Shown here in pieces: positions 28,035 through 38,215 of a stretch of DNA of 64,000 bases. This stretch comes from Prevotella sp. (lineage in GTDB: Bacteria; Bacteroidota; Bacteroidia; Bacteroidales; Bacteroidaceae), in contig JAFRRN010000075.1 of NCBI GenBank assembly GCA_017428055.1, forward strand, positions 55,501-119,500, read 5' to 3'. Within the stretch, counting starts at the first letter, position 1, and every line of letters starts with the position of its first letter. The position numbers and the translations under genes were made by a program. The notes under the pieces are model-generated. The model saw only the letters and a list, made by a program, of their open reading frames with translations. It ran no database searches and was not told where the DNA came from.

Positions 28035-29150
28035 TTATATATTTCTTATTCCTTTTGTCACAAAACATTTAAAACAATAAAGGGTCTCCAAAGGAAACAC
28101 CCACAAGTTATCCCAATAAACATATAGCTGACCATAAAAGGTCTTGAGCTTCTTCAATATCCGATTGCCACCGACCAGTTGCTTCTGTCGTTGCAAATAA
28201 CCAAAGTTGCCCGTGGTGAAAATATGGTGCAACAGCCGCTCATCCTGCCCTTGGAACGTGTCATCATACAAGGGCATCAGCTCCTTTTTCATCCCAAGAC
28301 GATGCACGGCCATCGAGGCAAACATCTTCCAAAACTTCGTCAAGCCCAACTCATCGAGGTCTTTCTCCAATTGCGGAACGTCGATCTTATCATGATTCTT
28401 GGCAAGGTAGCACATCCAGTCGCAGATTTGGCGAATCCCCACCCCACTCGTCATATAATGGTTCATGGCATGGGCGAAGATGAAAACGGCATCAAAGCGA
28501 TAAGGGGGCATATATATCATACGTGTACCGCCCGCCTTCTTCCTCACACTCTCCTCTTGTTCCATGCACCTTTGCATCCATTGGGGGAATTGTTCATCGA
28601 ACTGCTTGCATATCTTCATGCGGATGATGCCGTGCAATTCCACGATGATGTCATGCCATGAGTATTCAGCATGTTGGCGATGGTCCTCAATATCCGTTGC
28701 ATTCGCCCCCAATCCCACAAGGGTTTCCTTGGCATGGCTGTAATCAGAAGGAGTGAATCCCACGAACAAATCCACGTCTCCCGATGTGCGACGGTAGGGA
28801 TTACGGTAACAGAGGCCTACGCCCTGCCCTTTTAAGAGCCAAGTCTTGATGCCCTCTTTCCCTATCTCCTCAATGAGAGTGGGAACCATATCGTACATCT
28901 TGACATTCTCTTTCTCAATCTCCCCCGCCTGTTTGACGAGCAGGAAATACTTGCTTTTCGGTGGCTGCATCGATGTAGGCAACATCGTTAGGGCATCCGT
29001 TACCACACCTACTACTGTCTGTTGGTCGCAAAGGGAAATGAGCTTGTCCCAATCAACCGTTTGCCCATCAAACAATTGACGGTCAATTTCCGTTCCCCAA
29101 ATGCCTGCTTTTACCAGCCCGATGAGTTGTCTCTCGGATAAACTCAACAT
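28035..29150 (-). CDS. Nucleotidyltransferase-family protein of polysaccharide loci
   Basis: 371 residues from the ATG at 29150 (an upstream ATG at 29189 overlaps the previous gene). The core LLKGQGVGLCYRNPYRR, then TSGDVDLFVG, is the nucleotidyltransferase-like motif of the NTP_transf_5 group, whose members are common in capsule and O-antigen loci but whose substrates are not established. No signal peptide or membrane segment. It lies 8 bp before the wecA-type gene and 16 bp after the propeller gene, hence cotranscribed. Confidence 0.78.
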   Translation of the reverse strand: MLSLSERQLIGLVKAGIWGTEIDRQLFDGQTVDWDKLISLCDQQTVVGVVTDALTMLPTSMQPPKSKYFLLVKQAGEIEKENVKMYDMVPTLIEEIGKEGIKTWLLKGQGVGLCYRNPYRRTSGDVDLFVGFTPSDYSHAKETLVGLGANATDIEDHRQHAEYSWHDIIVELHGIIRMKICKQFDEQFPQWMQRCMEQEESVRKKAGGTRMIYMPPYRFDAVFIFAHAMNHYMTSGVGIRQICDWMCYLAKNHDKIDVPQLEKDLDELGLTKFWKMFASMAVHRLGMKKELMPLYDDTFQGQDERLLHHIFTTGNFGYLQRQKQLVGGNRILKKLKTFYGQLYVYWDNLWVFPLETLYCFKCFVTKGIRNI

Positions 29151-29166
29151 ATAGATGCCTGTCTGT

Positions 29167-30432
29167 TTACCCCACGATGGCAGAGACATCCACGTAATAC
29201 TGCTGCCGTCTACCTGTCATGATGCTATCAAAGGTGATATGTTTTCCATCGGCAGAGAACCGCGGATGCAAGTCGCATCGTCCCTCGCCTTGGAATTTCA
29301 AGCCATGCTTCACCTCCAACAACTGCCTCAATTGTCGGGTCTTCCTATTATATAAATATAGGTGTTGCATCCTGCCCTTGTCGGGATAGGAGTCGAAAGT
29401 GATCCAATTGCCGTGGCACGAAGGATGTCCGTCGCCGTTCTGCAAGGCAGTCATCTCCTCGCAACAAGTCACTTCTCCCGTCACAACATTGCAGAAATAA
29501 AAGCCGTCTTTCCCTTGATAGCGGAAATACCCGATGATATTCTCATTGTCAATCCAATGGCAATGGCTCACCATGTTGTCATCCACAAGCACCTTCATAT
29601 CCTTGAAGTCGGACACCATCAAGCGGTCGTGCCTGACATTGCCCTCATAAAACCTGTGGATGAAGATAAAACGCGAGCCTTCCTTATTGATCATCAGATG
29701 GTTGGCGACGTGCATACACTTGCCAAACAACTCTTTCGGTTTCACCCTGGCTATCTCTTTCAACGAATGGAGCATACGAGCCTCGCCCGTCTGGTAGTCA
29801 ACGATGCGGATGCCGTCATGCTCCGTATCAAGCATCTCATCCTTTGTCGGCAAGGGAAGGTTGCGATAGCCATAGTCGGGGCGCAAAGCCATGATTCGCC
29901 GATAATCTATTGACAGGAAGAAGCGGTCTTTATAGGAGTCTTGGTTGGGCCAATCAAACTTCTTCACCACACGATTCTCCTTTAAGGAGAACACGTGCGC
30001 TTGATAACGACCGTCTTCAAAAACATTGAAAAAAATCCTGTCCTCATCGAGCCATTGTGTCTTACAGCCCTGTTGCCAAGTATATGAATGCGACGCACTC
30101 ATTTTCTGCATCTTTTGTTGTGTCATGTCATAAACGCAGATGTGCACGGGGGCATCCTTTTGGGGCTTCTTGCTCGTGTCACAAATGGTCGTATGGGTGA
30201 ATATCGCATTACCCATCATGGTGGGTCGGTCATAATAACCGCCAAACGAAGACATATCATCACCCAACTCACCTACTGGCAAGATGGGAAAATCCGAACG
30301 ATATTCGGGGTTCTTCGTGCCATACCTCAGATAGCAAACCGCCTGGTATAGATACTTGACTTTATTCTTCAATGCGGGCATCGAACTCAATATCCGTGCC
30401 ACGTAACGCTCTTTTGCGGAAAAACTTGCCAT
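29167..30432 (-). CDS. Beta-propeller protein in the polysaccharide operon
   Basis: 421 residues with repeated blade motifs (RIFFNVFEDGRYQAHVFSL, SRFIFIHRFYEGN, NIIGYFRYQGKDGFYF, ITFDSYPDKGRMQHLYLYN, HPRFSADGKHITFDS) resembling TolB or oligogalacturonate-lyase-type propellers. No signal peptide is visible, so it is likely cytoplasmic. I cannot assign a reaction. Its place between a glycosyltransferase and a nucleotidyltransferase suggests a role in handling the glycan or its precursors. The spacing of 8 bp after the glycosyltransferase gene supports cotranscription. Confidence 0.65.
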   Translation of the reverse strand: MASFSAKERYVARILSSMPALKNKVKYLYQAVCYLRYGTKNPEYRSDFPILPVGELGDDMSSFGGYYDRPTMMGNAIFTHTTICDTSKKPQKDAPVHICVYDMTQQKMQKMSASHSYTWQQGCKTQWLDEDRIFFNVFEDGRYQAHVFSLKENRVVKKFDWPNQDSYKDRFFLSIDYRRIMALRPDYGYRNLPLPTKDEMLDTEHDGIRIVDYQTGEARMLHSLKEIARVKPKELFGKCMHVANHLMINKEGSRFIFIHRFYEGNVRHDRLMVSDFKDMKVLVDDNMVSHCHWIDNENIIGYFRYQGKDGFYFCNVVTGEVTCCEEMTALQNGDGHPSCHGNWITFDSYPDKGRMQHLYLYNRKTRQLRQLLEVKHGLKFQGEGRCDLHPRFSADGKHITFDSIMTGRRQQYYVDVSAIVG

Positions 30433-30440
30433 AGACTATT

Positions 30441-31412
30441 TTACTTTAGGAATTGCTTCAGCTTAAAACCCGACCTACAGTATGCTTTCAATAGAGATGG
30501 GTTATGGGCAATCCGTAAGATGATTCTGCGAGACAAAGGAACACCATCGAATGTCGTCCTAAAATGATCATTCACCAAATCAAGGTATTCCATTTCATTG
30601 TCATACAACGCCCATTTCAACAGAGCTGTACTCTTAAACATGCTCTCACCACAATCTATAGCTGTCATATAGTCATCATCTTGTTTTTCCGAGAAAAAGT
30701 CCCTTAACATGGGAAATATCTTCATGTGACTATATACACCACTAACAGAAAAACCATTTGTATATGAATTCTCGTTTAAATGGATATAATTGTATAAAGG
30801 GATAGGCAGTTCAACTATCTTGTTGGCATAATACATGAGTCTCGGCATAACAGAATAATCCTCTCCCATGTTAACTCCTTCAATGGCTGAGATATTAAAT
30901 TTTTTATAGAGGTCTGTCTTGAACATACATCCCCAAATATTAAATCTTACCTTTCTAGACAATAATAGTTCTACATACTCAGACTTTGACCCAGGAATTT
31001 TGAGAGGAGGTGTTACGGTCTTATTAGTGAAAACATGATTTACCCCAAAGACAACAACATCTGCCCCATTACATTCTTCTATCCTATCAACACAACGGGA
31101 AATAGTATCAATATCTATATAATCGTCTGAATCCACATGTATCAAATAATCCCCCTTGGCTTCCCAGACTGCCGTATTACGAGCTGCAGCAAGTCCTCGA
31201 TTTTTTTCATGTTTTAGAATCCTTACTTGGTCTTTCCTATTAGGATAACGTTCCAAAGTCTCCCTGACAACTTGTATGCTATTATCTGGTGAGCAGTCAT
31301 CCACGAAAACTATATCCAACTGCTCGTATGTCTGTCCAAAGATTGACTCCACACATCTTTGGATGAACTTTTCAACATTATATACAGGAACTAATATAGA
31401 TACCGTCTTCAT
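30441..31412 (-). CDS. Family 2 glycosyltransferase
   Basis: 323 residues, GT-A fold. SILVPVYNVEKFIQRCVESI opens the protein, IVFVDDCSPDNS binds the nucleotide, and the metal-binding DxD-type site is HVDSDDYID. RNTAVWEAKGDYLIHVD links them. A C-terminal region around 210-320 is less conserved and sets the acceptor. It adds one sugar to the lipid-linked repeat unit on the cytoplasmic face; donor unknown. One base separates it from the polymerase-like gene upstream. The gene is AT-rich compared with the flanking window. Confidence 0.88.
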   Translation of the reverse strand: MKTVSILVPVYNVEKFIQRCVESIFGQTYEQLDIVFVDDCSPDNSIQVVRETLERYPNRKDQVRILKHEKNRGLAAARNTAVWEAKGDYLIHVDSDDYIDIDTISRCVDRIEECNGADVVVFGVNHVFTNKTVTPPLKIPGSKSEYVELLLSRKVRFNIWGCMFKTDLYKKFNISAIEGVNMGEDYSVMPRLMYYANKIVELPIPLYNYIHLNENSYTNGFSVSGVYSHMKIFPMLRDFFSEKQDDDYMTAIDCGESMFKSTALLKWALYDNEMEYLDLVNDHFRTTFDGVPLSRRIILRIAHNPSLLKAYCRSGFKLKQFLK

Positions 31413-31413
31413 T

Positions 31414-32685
31414 CTAATTGTTGGATTTTCTAATTAATTCATTTTTGATGAGTTCATTTTCTTTATCACGGTTCATCGCTCCCCATGCGAGGAATAATCC
31501 CCAATAAGGACTAAGCGACATCAATGCTTTAAAATTTAAAGTTAATTCAAACAAAAATAATATCCAAATAAAGGTCTTAATAGCATGATTATGATATTGC
31601 CGTGCACATGTCTTATAAACGAAAAGCAATACAATCAAAAACGGAATCAATCCAATTAAACCATAAAAAAAGATATGTCGTGAATAACCAACATCAGTAT
31701 ACATATAGTAAGTGCCATCATCATTCTTGAATTTTCCATCTCCAATAATCCATGTTTTAGTCTCACTCGGAAGTATATCATACATGTTTTTTAACTTGTT
31801 TGTCGATGAACTTTCGAACTCACCAGATTCTTCATAATTATTGAACAATTCATAAGTAAAAGCTTCTACTTTCTCAAATTTTGTTCCTAATTGTACCCTC
31901 AAGAAGTGATATAAGAACAGGAATATGGGGATAATAAGAATATATTTGTAAGAATGAACAATTGTGACAAAGATGTTTTTTTTCATAAGAACAAAGTATA
32001 ACGCTATGAATATAAACGATATAAAGAAAGTTCGAGCGCTAAAAATACCTGCCAAAAGAAGAATTGCAGTAATTGACCAATATAGAATTTTATATTTACA
32101 AATTATAGACCCTTTTACATCTGGCAAAACTGATAGTATTAAAATATCAATACCATAATTGACACCAGCTCCCCAGAATGCCTGACCAACACCCATCAAA
32201 CGATGTGTTAATGTTTCAAGTTTTTCCTCCGTTCCTTCATTGTATTCTATCATTGAATGAATTGTATTTGTCAGCTCCGGAGATAAGAACATTGCAAACG
32301 AAATAAATGCCTGAATGACAGCCACAAATAATATCGAGTCACATAATCTACCAAAACTGCGATCCTCTTTGTCAACCATAGAATATAGAACATAACCTGC
32401 AAACAAATTTAATATAGGCAGTATCAAAACATGTTTGAGATACTCTATATCCATTGAGTTATTTACAGTTGATTGAAAAAAAGCAATGAAGATTAATAAT
32501 ACATAACCAAAAACAATCTCTCTAAACACTTTCGCAACATAAGCACTCCTTAATGTAAATAGGGCAAGAACTATTCCTGCAGCACCGAGAAGTCTTGAGA
32601 ATGCAACGGGAAAGAACTGCCATATAACAGGGTAAATGACAGCAAAAAGGAAAAAAAGAAATATGAAATATCTTACTATTGGCAT
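31414..32685 (-). CDS. Wzy-like O-antigen/capsule polymerase
   Basis: 423 residues with about 11 hydrophobic helices and one longer hydrophilic loop (around 250-320: FEKVEAFTYELFNNYEESGE, then a DGKFKNDDGTYYMY stretch). This is the layout of O-antigen polymerases and ligases, which share little sequence. Between two glycosyltransferases and close to a flippase, polymerase is the natural assignment. The sequence is strongly AT-rich, a usual sign of exchange of the variable part of such loci. Confidence 0.75.
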   Translation of the reverse strand: MPIVRYFIFLFFLFAVIYPVIWQFFPVAFSRLLGAAGIVLALFTLRSAYVAKVFREIVFGYVLLIFIAFFQSTVNNSMDIEYLKHVLILPILNLFAGYVLYSMVDKEDRSFGRLCDSILFVAVIQAFISFAMFLSPELTNTIHSMIEYNEGTEEKLETLTHRLMGVGQAFWGAGVNYGIDILILSVLPDVKGSIICKYKILYWSITAILLLAGIFSARTFFISFIFIALYFVLMKKNIFVTIVHSYKYILIIPIFLFLYHFLRVQLGTKFEKVEAFTYELFNNYEESGEFESSSTNKLKNMYDILPSETKTWIIGDGKFKNDDGTYYMYTDVGYSRHIFFYGLIGLIPFLIVLLFVYKTCARQYHNHAIKTFIWILFLFELTLNFKALMSLSPYWGLFLAWGAMNRDKENELIKNELIRKSNN

Positions 32686-32702
32686 TCTTATTCTATAGAT
32701 AT

Positions 32703-33689
32703 CTAAAGGGGAATTGGCATTACTCGTCCTATGACAATACCCACGTATGAAATTTTATCTTTTTTATTCATTCGAAAGAAATCGCCATTCAAAAGAGAAC
32801 AAAGAAATAAACCCATCTTGTTAGTTGTATTTGTGTAATACATCGTTTTCATGAATGTATTAAAATAAACATCTTTATTTTTTAATATGTTTATTATGTC
32901 TTTCCTTATCTTTAGCCTATCAATATTTCTGAAATCGTCCAATTCATGATATCCTATTTTTACCAACCATTTATTAATCATCCGTCTACGTATCATTTGC
33001 ATCAAATTACCCTGACGACCGTGTAAACGAGTGGAAATCTGCTTTTCTGATATACGATAATCAAGTAAAACCTCTGAAAGATTAGCAAAATCTCCCATGT
33101 CATACAACGTTTCATATAACCTGAAGTCTTGAGTCTGCCGATACTCTTCATCATAAGAAATGCCATTTTCTACTAATGTCTGCCGCTTGATCATGATAGT
33201 TGGATGAGAAAAACCAGAATTAAATAACATTTCAGCTTTAATATCGTAGTCATTTGAAGGGTATAATTGGCATCTATTTCCTTTCCCCCCAATATATTTG
33301 ATTGATGTCCCACATAAAATTACTTTAGGATGACTTTCCATGAAAGTGTATTGCTTGGCAAATCGTTCTGGATATGACCTATCATCAGCATCCATACGCG
33401 CAACATACTTTCCTTTTGCAATTCTTAATCCTTTATTAAGTGATTTGGTAAGACCAATATTTTCTTCATTAATCAATAGAATTATTCTATCATCCTCTTC
33501 TTTCTTCTGTTTTAAATAATTAATTACATCTTGGTTTTCAGGGTTGTCAACTACAATAATAAATTCAAAATCAGAAAAAGATTGATTTAGTATAGAACCC
33601 AAAGAACACTTCAACCATTCCAAAGGTTCTTTGTAAACGCTCATCAAAACAGAAATAGCAGGAATCCTTATGTTATTTGCACAATTCAT
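32703..33689 (-). CDS. Family 2 glycosyltransferase (SLNKGL type)
   Basis: 328 residues. The motifs ISVLMSVYKEPLEWL, GLTKSLNKGLRIAKGKYVAR and MDADDRSYPERFAKQ identify a GT2 enzyme. It resembles the product of 36159-37010, which has GLTKSLNKGLQYVTCTYIAR and ADSDDISLPLRFERQ, so the two are probably diverged paralogues adding different sugars. Its start overlaps the flippase stop by 4 bp (ATGA type). AT-rich. Confidence 0.87.
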   Translation of the reverse strand: MNCANNIRIPAISVLMSVYKEPLEWLKCSLGSILNQSFSDFEFIIVVDNPENQDVINYLKQKKEEDDRIILLINEENIGLTKSLNKGLRIAKGKYVARMDADDRSYPERFAKQYTFMESHPKVILCGTSIKYIGGKGNRCQLYPSNDYDIKAEMLFNSGFSHPTIMIKRQTLVENGISYDEEYRQTQDFRLYETLYDMGDFANLSEVLLDYRISEKQISTRLHGRQGNLMQMIRRRMINKWLVKIGYHELDDFRNIDRLKIRKDIINILKNKDVYFNTFMKTMYYTNTTNKMGLFLCSLLNGDFFRMNKKDKISYVGIVIGRVMPIPL

Positions 33690-35230
33690 TTTTTATGTAA
33701 TTTCAAAATGTAACTTACAACAACGTTTCTTTCTGTTTTATTCAATCCAACGTAAAAAGTAAAAACTACTGTTGACAATACAGATAATACAGTAACAACG
33801 CATAACCGTATGAAACTCGATTCCATATTTAGGTGAGCATATAATGGCAATAATAATGAAAGTAATGTTATAATGCATAATGGAAAGATAACTTTCCATA
33901 TATATTGCATTGTTGAAAACTTATCAACCAAAGATTGAAGAATATTCCAACAAATAATCTGTATTACAATATTTATAATAATATATAGAGTGAAAACAGA
34001 CTCTGGACTATATCCTAATTTACAAAATAAATATGCAATTGGGACAACAGATAAATCAATCACACCATTAACAATTTGAAAAGACTTAATTTTGCCCGTT
34101 GCATGAACAATATGAGAAGTCATTGGATGGAAAGTCTTAATTAGAGAAGCTACAATAACTAATATTATAAAATTTCCTGTATGCTGTGGAACTAAATCCC
34201 CCAACCATATCTTTAAAACATAATCCACTTCTAACATTACTGGCAATGCAATACATAGCATAGCTAAATAGACCAACTTACTAATGCTAAACATAATATT
34301 TATAGTCCTATCTACATTTCCTTCGGCATAAGATTGTACCATTTGTGGACGAGATGCAGATGTTATATTATGGACGAGTCCTTTAATCGCTCCCGATACT
34401 TGATAAGCAATTCCTCGAGCCGCATTGACAATAGGACCGAAAAAAAGATTAAGTACCATATTCACTCCTTGTTCCCTCATCACAAAAGCAAAAGAGCCAA
34501 AAAAATTCCATGCAGAGAAACTTAACATGTTTTTAAATAAATCTTTATGTATTCCTCTATGAAATTTTAATTCTACGAAATGCTTTCTTCCATAAAAAAA
34601 ATAAAGTCCCCAATGAACAACGCTTGTTAAAAGTATGAGAGAACCATAAATGATTAGTTGGTCAGCATTAACGTAGGGAAGGGTAATGGCAATAAGTAAC
34701 TTAAGAATAGCATCTATAATACCCGCTAAAGCAACGAAGTCCATTTTCTCATGAGCTACGACACAAGCACTATAAGGAATTTGGAATAATAAAAAAATCA
34801 TGGAAAAGACAGAAAACTGAAAAACCCAAAATGCAGCATTTAATCTATCTGGGGGTATAACCATCTTCTCGTATAGATACCATAAACCAAATGTTTCAGT
34901 TAAAACAACTATAATTACTGCAAGACATAATTGTATAGCCAAAGAAGTATTATAAACTCTATTTGCCCCATCCGTACCGCTTTTTCCTAATTCAAAACTA
35001 TAAAATCGTTGATTTGCGTTTGTCATAGAAGTATTTAAAAAAGCAAACATGGATACAAATCCAGCAATAACATTGTAAATACCAAAGTCTTCAACGCCCA
35101 ATACCTGCAATAAGACTCTAGATGTATATAATGAAATACATAGAACAAACAACATCCTTACAGTTAAAAAGATGGTGTTTCTAACTATTATCTTATTTTT
35201 CGATGATTTATTAGTGAGATTGTCTGGCAT
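33686..35230 (-). CDS. Wzx-like polysaccharide flippase
   Basis: 514 residues from the ATG at 35230 (an upstream ATG at 35260 overlaps the previous stop). About 14 hydrophobic helices; the N-terminal RMLFVLCISLYTSRVLLQVLGVEDFGIYN and the VAGFVSMFAFLNTSMTNANQRF segment are typical of the polysaccharide transporter (PST) branch of the MOP superfamily, distant kin of the MATE pump at 1523. It turns the lipid-linked repeat unit to the periplasmic face for the Wzy-like protein. AT-rich. Confidence 0.88.
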   Translation of the reverse strand: MPDNLTNKSSKNKIIVRNTIFLTVRMLFVLCISLYTSRVLLQVLGVEDFGIYNVIAGFVSMFAFLNTSMTNANQRFYSFELGKSGTDGANRVYNTSLAIQLCLAVIIVVLTETFGLWYLYEKMVIPPDRLNAAFWVFQFSVFSMIFLLFQIPYSACVVAHEKMDFVALAGIIDAILKLLIAITLPYVNADQLIIYGSLILLTSVVHWGLYFFYGRKHFVELKFHRGIHKDLFKNMLSFSAWNFFGSFAFVMREQGVNMVLNLFFGPIVNAARGIAYQVSGAIKGLVHNITSASRPQMVQSYAEGNVDRTINIMFSISKLVYLAMLCIALPVMLEVDYVLKIWLGDLVPQHTGNFIILVIVASLIKTFHPMTSHIVHATGKIKSFQIVNGVIDLSVVPIAYLFCKLGYSPESVFTLYIIINIVIQIICWNILQSLVDKFSTMQYIWKVIFPLCIITLLSLLLPLYAHLNMESSFIRLCVVTVLSVLSTVVFTFYVGLNKTERNVVVSYILKLHKK

Positions 35231-35235
35231 ATAAT

Positions 35236-36147
35236 TCAAGCTATAGGAAGTTTTATCCATTCGCCCATTATTCTATCCCATTTTTCCGGTTCGAAAGGAA
35301 CGAGGCCTGCTGCTGGAAATAAAGTTAATTCTCCAAACAAAACTTTCCCATTCGCTTCATAGAAATCAACCCGCAATTCAGGGAATCCTTTAGACAATAC
35401 CTTTGCTAATTCTTTCATTAGCTCAAAATTGTCTGGTTTCTGAGGAGGAACAGGGGCATTGGGATGTCCTCGTCTCATATCAAGATGATTAAAGTTCATG
35501 TCAAAAAAATCCACATAGGGTTCATTTCTATTTTGTCGGTCTTTTGATATAAACATTATTTTTGGCTCTCCATTAAAACAAAAAAACTTATAATCTCTCA
35601 ATTCTTTTGTTTTTGCATCCTCAACATATTCCTCAGCAATAATTCTCTTTTTTACATTCTTATATGGCCATTCTCTTGCCGACGAATAAAAGTTTCTTTT
35701 CAATGATTTCTCAATTATTTGTTTTGCAATAGGAATATTGAATTTAGACTTATCCTTGCATATAACCAACCCACCACTATCATGTGTACATTTCAAAACA
35801 AATTGATTTGGCAAAGTGCCAAAATCTATATCATCAAAACGATCCCATACACCCAATGTCTTGATTATATATTCATTACCAATCAAAGAAGCAACGTAAT
35901 CTTTCGCCTCATATTTGTCAACCATTTTGGTGTATAATGGATTATGGTCGTAAAGTTTTATCCATTGTAATTTCTCATTGAAAGTCTGAGGATTATCCAA
36001 ATTCAATGGATAGTTCATCTTCTTCTTCCAAATAAACTCAATAAACTTCCTATCATCTCTCATGAGCCAAGGACATCTATACAATATTATCATCTTGGCA
36101 TCTTTGGGATTGGCGATTATCCTTTTTATAATATTAACAACACTCAT
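35236..36147 (-). CDS. TupA-like ATP-grasp protein
   Basis: 303 residues from the ATG at 36147; TTG at 36153 is also in frame. Motifs of the TupA-like ATP-grasp family are visible: the N-terminal NPQTFNEKLQWIKLYDHNP, FVLKCTHDSGGLVICKDKS, AEEYVEDAKTKELRDYKFF and the C-terminal LRVDFYEANGKVLFGELTLFPAAG. Family members are found in capsule and teichuronopeptide loci and are thought to form amide bonds on the polymer, for example adding an amino acid. The substrate is unknown. AT-rich. Confidence 0.85.
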   Translation of the reverse strand: MSVVNIIKRIIANPKDAKMIILYRCPWLMRDDRKFIEFIWKKKMNYPLNLDNPQTFNEKLQWIKLYDHNPLYTKMVDKYEAKDYVASLIGNEYIIKTLGVWDRFDDIDFGTLPNQFVLKCTHDSGGLVICKDKSKFNIPIAKQIIEKSLKRNFYSSAREWPYKNVKKRIIAEEYVEDAKTKELRDYKFFCFNGEPKIMFISKDRQNRNEPYVDFFDMNFNHLDMRRGHPNAPVPPQKPDNFELMKELAKVLSKGFPELRVDFYEANGKVLFGELTLFPAAGLVPFEPEKWDRIMGEWIKLPIA

Positions 36148-36158
36148 TATCAAAAAAA

Positions 36159-37010
36159 TTAGTCCTGCAACATCCTATTCCTCATGTTACTCTGATAGAC
36201 GAACCGAATAATGCCATCGGGCATCATTCTAAAGACCAGTCGAGAGATGGGATAGATATAGTTCCACGTGAAAAATCCCTTCAAGCGATAGATTCCCTTC
36301 ATGTAGATCTTAAACTCATTCCATGCCTTGGCGTGTCCTCTCCGCTTATACACATCACTACTATGCCTAAACCACAAGATGATTTCATCAAGATTGGATA
36401 TGCGATATCCAGCCATCATCGCATCGAACCAGAGGGCTACGTCTTGGCTCGTGCGGTATTTCTCGTTGTATCTCAACCCCTCATCAAAGATTTTCTTTCG
36501 CATCATCACGCTCGGATGAGCCAATGGAGAGGCTTTCAGGATGTATTTACAGGCTTGTTCGTGTGTCAAGGGATAGTGGCGGATATTTAGGCATTCATTC
36601 TTTTCATTAAACTCCTGAATCGAACCACCCAATATATCTAAATCAGGATGACGCTCTAAATAATCGAGTTGACGTTCAAATCGCAAGGGCAAAGAAATGT
36701 CGTCGCTGTCTGCCCTAGCTATATACGTACAAGTGACATATTGAAGTCCTTTGTTCAAGGATTTGGTCAATCCAATATTTTTCTCATTTTTAATAACACA
36801 CAAGACATTCACAAGTTTTTCTTTCCAATGTTTAATCACTTGCCATAAATCCTCTCCAACGGGACCATCAACGATTAAAACCACTTGGTCGGGCTTCAGA
36901 GTCTGGTCATCCCATACACTTCTTAATGAGCGATCAAGGTATTCAGCTTTCTCGGAATGATATACAGACATCAATACCGATATAGTTGCGTTTGTGTTCG
37001 TATTCGCCAT
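36159..37010 (-). CDS. Family 2 glycosyltransferase
   Basis: 283 residues with ISVLMSVYHSEKAEYLDRSL, VVLIVDGPVGEDLW, GLTKSLNKGLQYVTCTYIAR and the metal-binding ADSDDISLPLRFERQ. See 32703-33689 for its likely paralogue. GC content is higher than in the next six genes, so the change to AT-rich DNA occurs about here. Its start directly follows the stop of the GT4 gene (37011), with no gap. Confidence 0.87.
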   Translation of the reverse strand: MANTNTNATISVLMSVYHSEKAEYLDRSLRSVWDDQTLKPDQVVLIVDGPVGEDLWQVIKHWKEKLVNVLCVIKNEKNIGLTKSLNKGLQYVTCTYIARADSDDISLPLRFERQLDYLERHPDLDILGGSIQEFNEKNECLNIRHYPLTHEQACKYILKASPLAHPSVMMRKKIFDEGLRYNEKYRTSQDVALWFDAMMAGYRISNLDEIILWFRHSSDVYKRRGHAKAWNEFKIYMKGIYRLKGFFTWNYIYPISRLVFRMMPDGIIRFVYQSNMRNRMLQD

Positions 37011-38054
37011 TTACTTCTCGGAATAAAGTTTGATGTGATTGTTATAAAAATGCGTAGGTGAATAACAATTGTTGAACTTCTCTCGCACATTGTTTTCAAA
37101 AGTATCATCTTTTTCTATTCTCAATATGGAGTCGGCAAGTGCCTTTTCGTCAGGAAGTGAAAACATCTTGACCTCGTTATCGTCAAAGGTCTCTTGTAAA
37201 ATGGGTAAATTGGAGCAGACGATCTTCCTACCCATGCAAGCCGCCTCCAATAAAGCCAACGGAAAGCCCTCACTCCTGCTCGGCAGGGCATAAATGTCAT
37301 AATAAGGAAGGTATCTATAGGCATCCTTCCTATTACCTGCAAAGAACACTCGATTACTCAAATTCAAATCTGTCGCCATTCCACGCATTTTTTCCATGTC
37401 ATCCCCATCTCCAGCAAGGAACAACTTGAACCTATCAGGAAGGTATGTCATCGCCTTTAAGATAATGTCTATCCCTTTTCGATATAAAATAGAGCCATTC
37501 ATCCCTATCAAGATACTTTCACCCTTAAAGCCCATCAGTTCTTTCAACTCGTTCTCTTTCAATGGAGCTTGAGTATCAATCATGCGGGTATTGTAGATAT
37601 AAGTCACCTTTTTCTTGCCAAACCATTTTTGGTAATAGTGTTGTGCATCCTTGCTCAATGAGACAATCTTATCATGGCGCATAGCGGTTAAGAGAAAAAC
37701 AACACCTCCAATCGTTCCCTTCAATTTCCCATATTTCATGCAGAAGTCTTGAAAGACGTAATTGTGGAATGTCGTAATGAATTTCGTACCCTTAATTCTG
37801 AAGGGCTTTTGACGGAACACATAGATGTTGGGACGCAAGCCATGGGAATGCACAATGTCGTATTTCCCGAAGTCAATCTTTGTATTCAATGCGATACGAT
37901 TAGCAGGACAAGGGAAATAATTGTCTATATCGAAGTCATCGAAATAATAGACATCACAAGTATGACCATGTTCCAACATCAGTCGTACAAGATCATACAC
38001 TACGTTGATAGGTCCCATCGGTTTAAGCGAGGGGATAATGTAAGCAATGTTCAT
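37011..38054 (-). CDS. Family 4 glycosyltransferase
   Basis: 347 residues, GT-B fold. The N-terminal domain starts MNIAYIIPSLKPMGPINVVYDL; the C-terminal domain has ILIGMNGSILYRKGIDIILKA, LFLAGDGDDMEKM and the donor-binding SRSEGFPLALLEAACMGRKI (E-x7-E). It is the first gene of the polysaccharide operon. A -7 box at 38216-38223 would give a leader of about 155 nt. No UpxY/UpxZ-type antiterminator gene, common at the head of Bacteroides capsule operons, is present. Confidence 0.9.
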   Translation of the reverse strand: MNIAYIIPSLKPMGPINVVYDLVRLMLEHGHTCDVYYFDDFDIDNYFPCPANRIALNTKIDFGKYDIVHSHGLRPNIYVFRQKPFRIKGTKFITTFHNYVFQDFCMKYGKLKGTIGGVVFLLTAMRHDKIVSLSKDAQHYYQKWFGKKKVTYIYNTRMIDTQAPLKENELKELMGFKGESILIGMNGSILYRKGIDIILKAMTYLPDRFKLFLAGDGDDMEKMRGMATDLNLSNRVFFAGNRKDAYRYLPYYDIYALPSRSEGFPLALLEAACMGRKIVCSNLPILQETFDDNEVKMFSLPDEKALADSILRIEKDDTFENNVREKFNNCYSPTHFYNNHIKLYSEK

Positions 38055-38215
38055 CTAATGATTATTGGTTTAGTAAAAAGACAAAAAGACACACAATTTC
38101 CACTCTCCACCCCATACGAGATTGGATGGAATCATGAAGATTCGCATTGTTTTTTGCCCGCCTTGGGGCTTTCGCCCGCAGTAAAAAAGAATGTTTATAT
38201 TTATAAATATGGGTG

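Noticed and set aside
32703-33689. Recent duplication of the GT2 genes at 32703 and 36159
   Set aside because: They share motifs but differ widely in sequence and base composition, so they are distant paralogues and not a fresh duplication.
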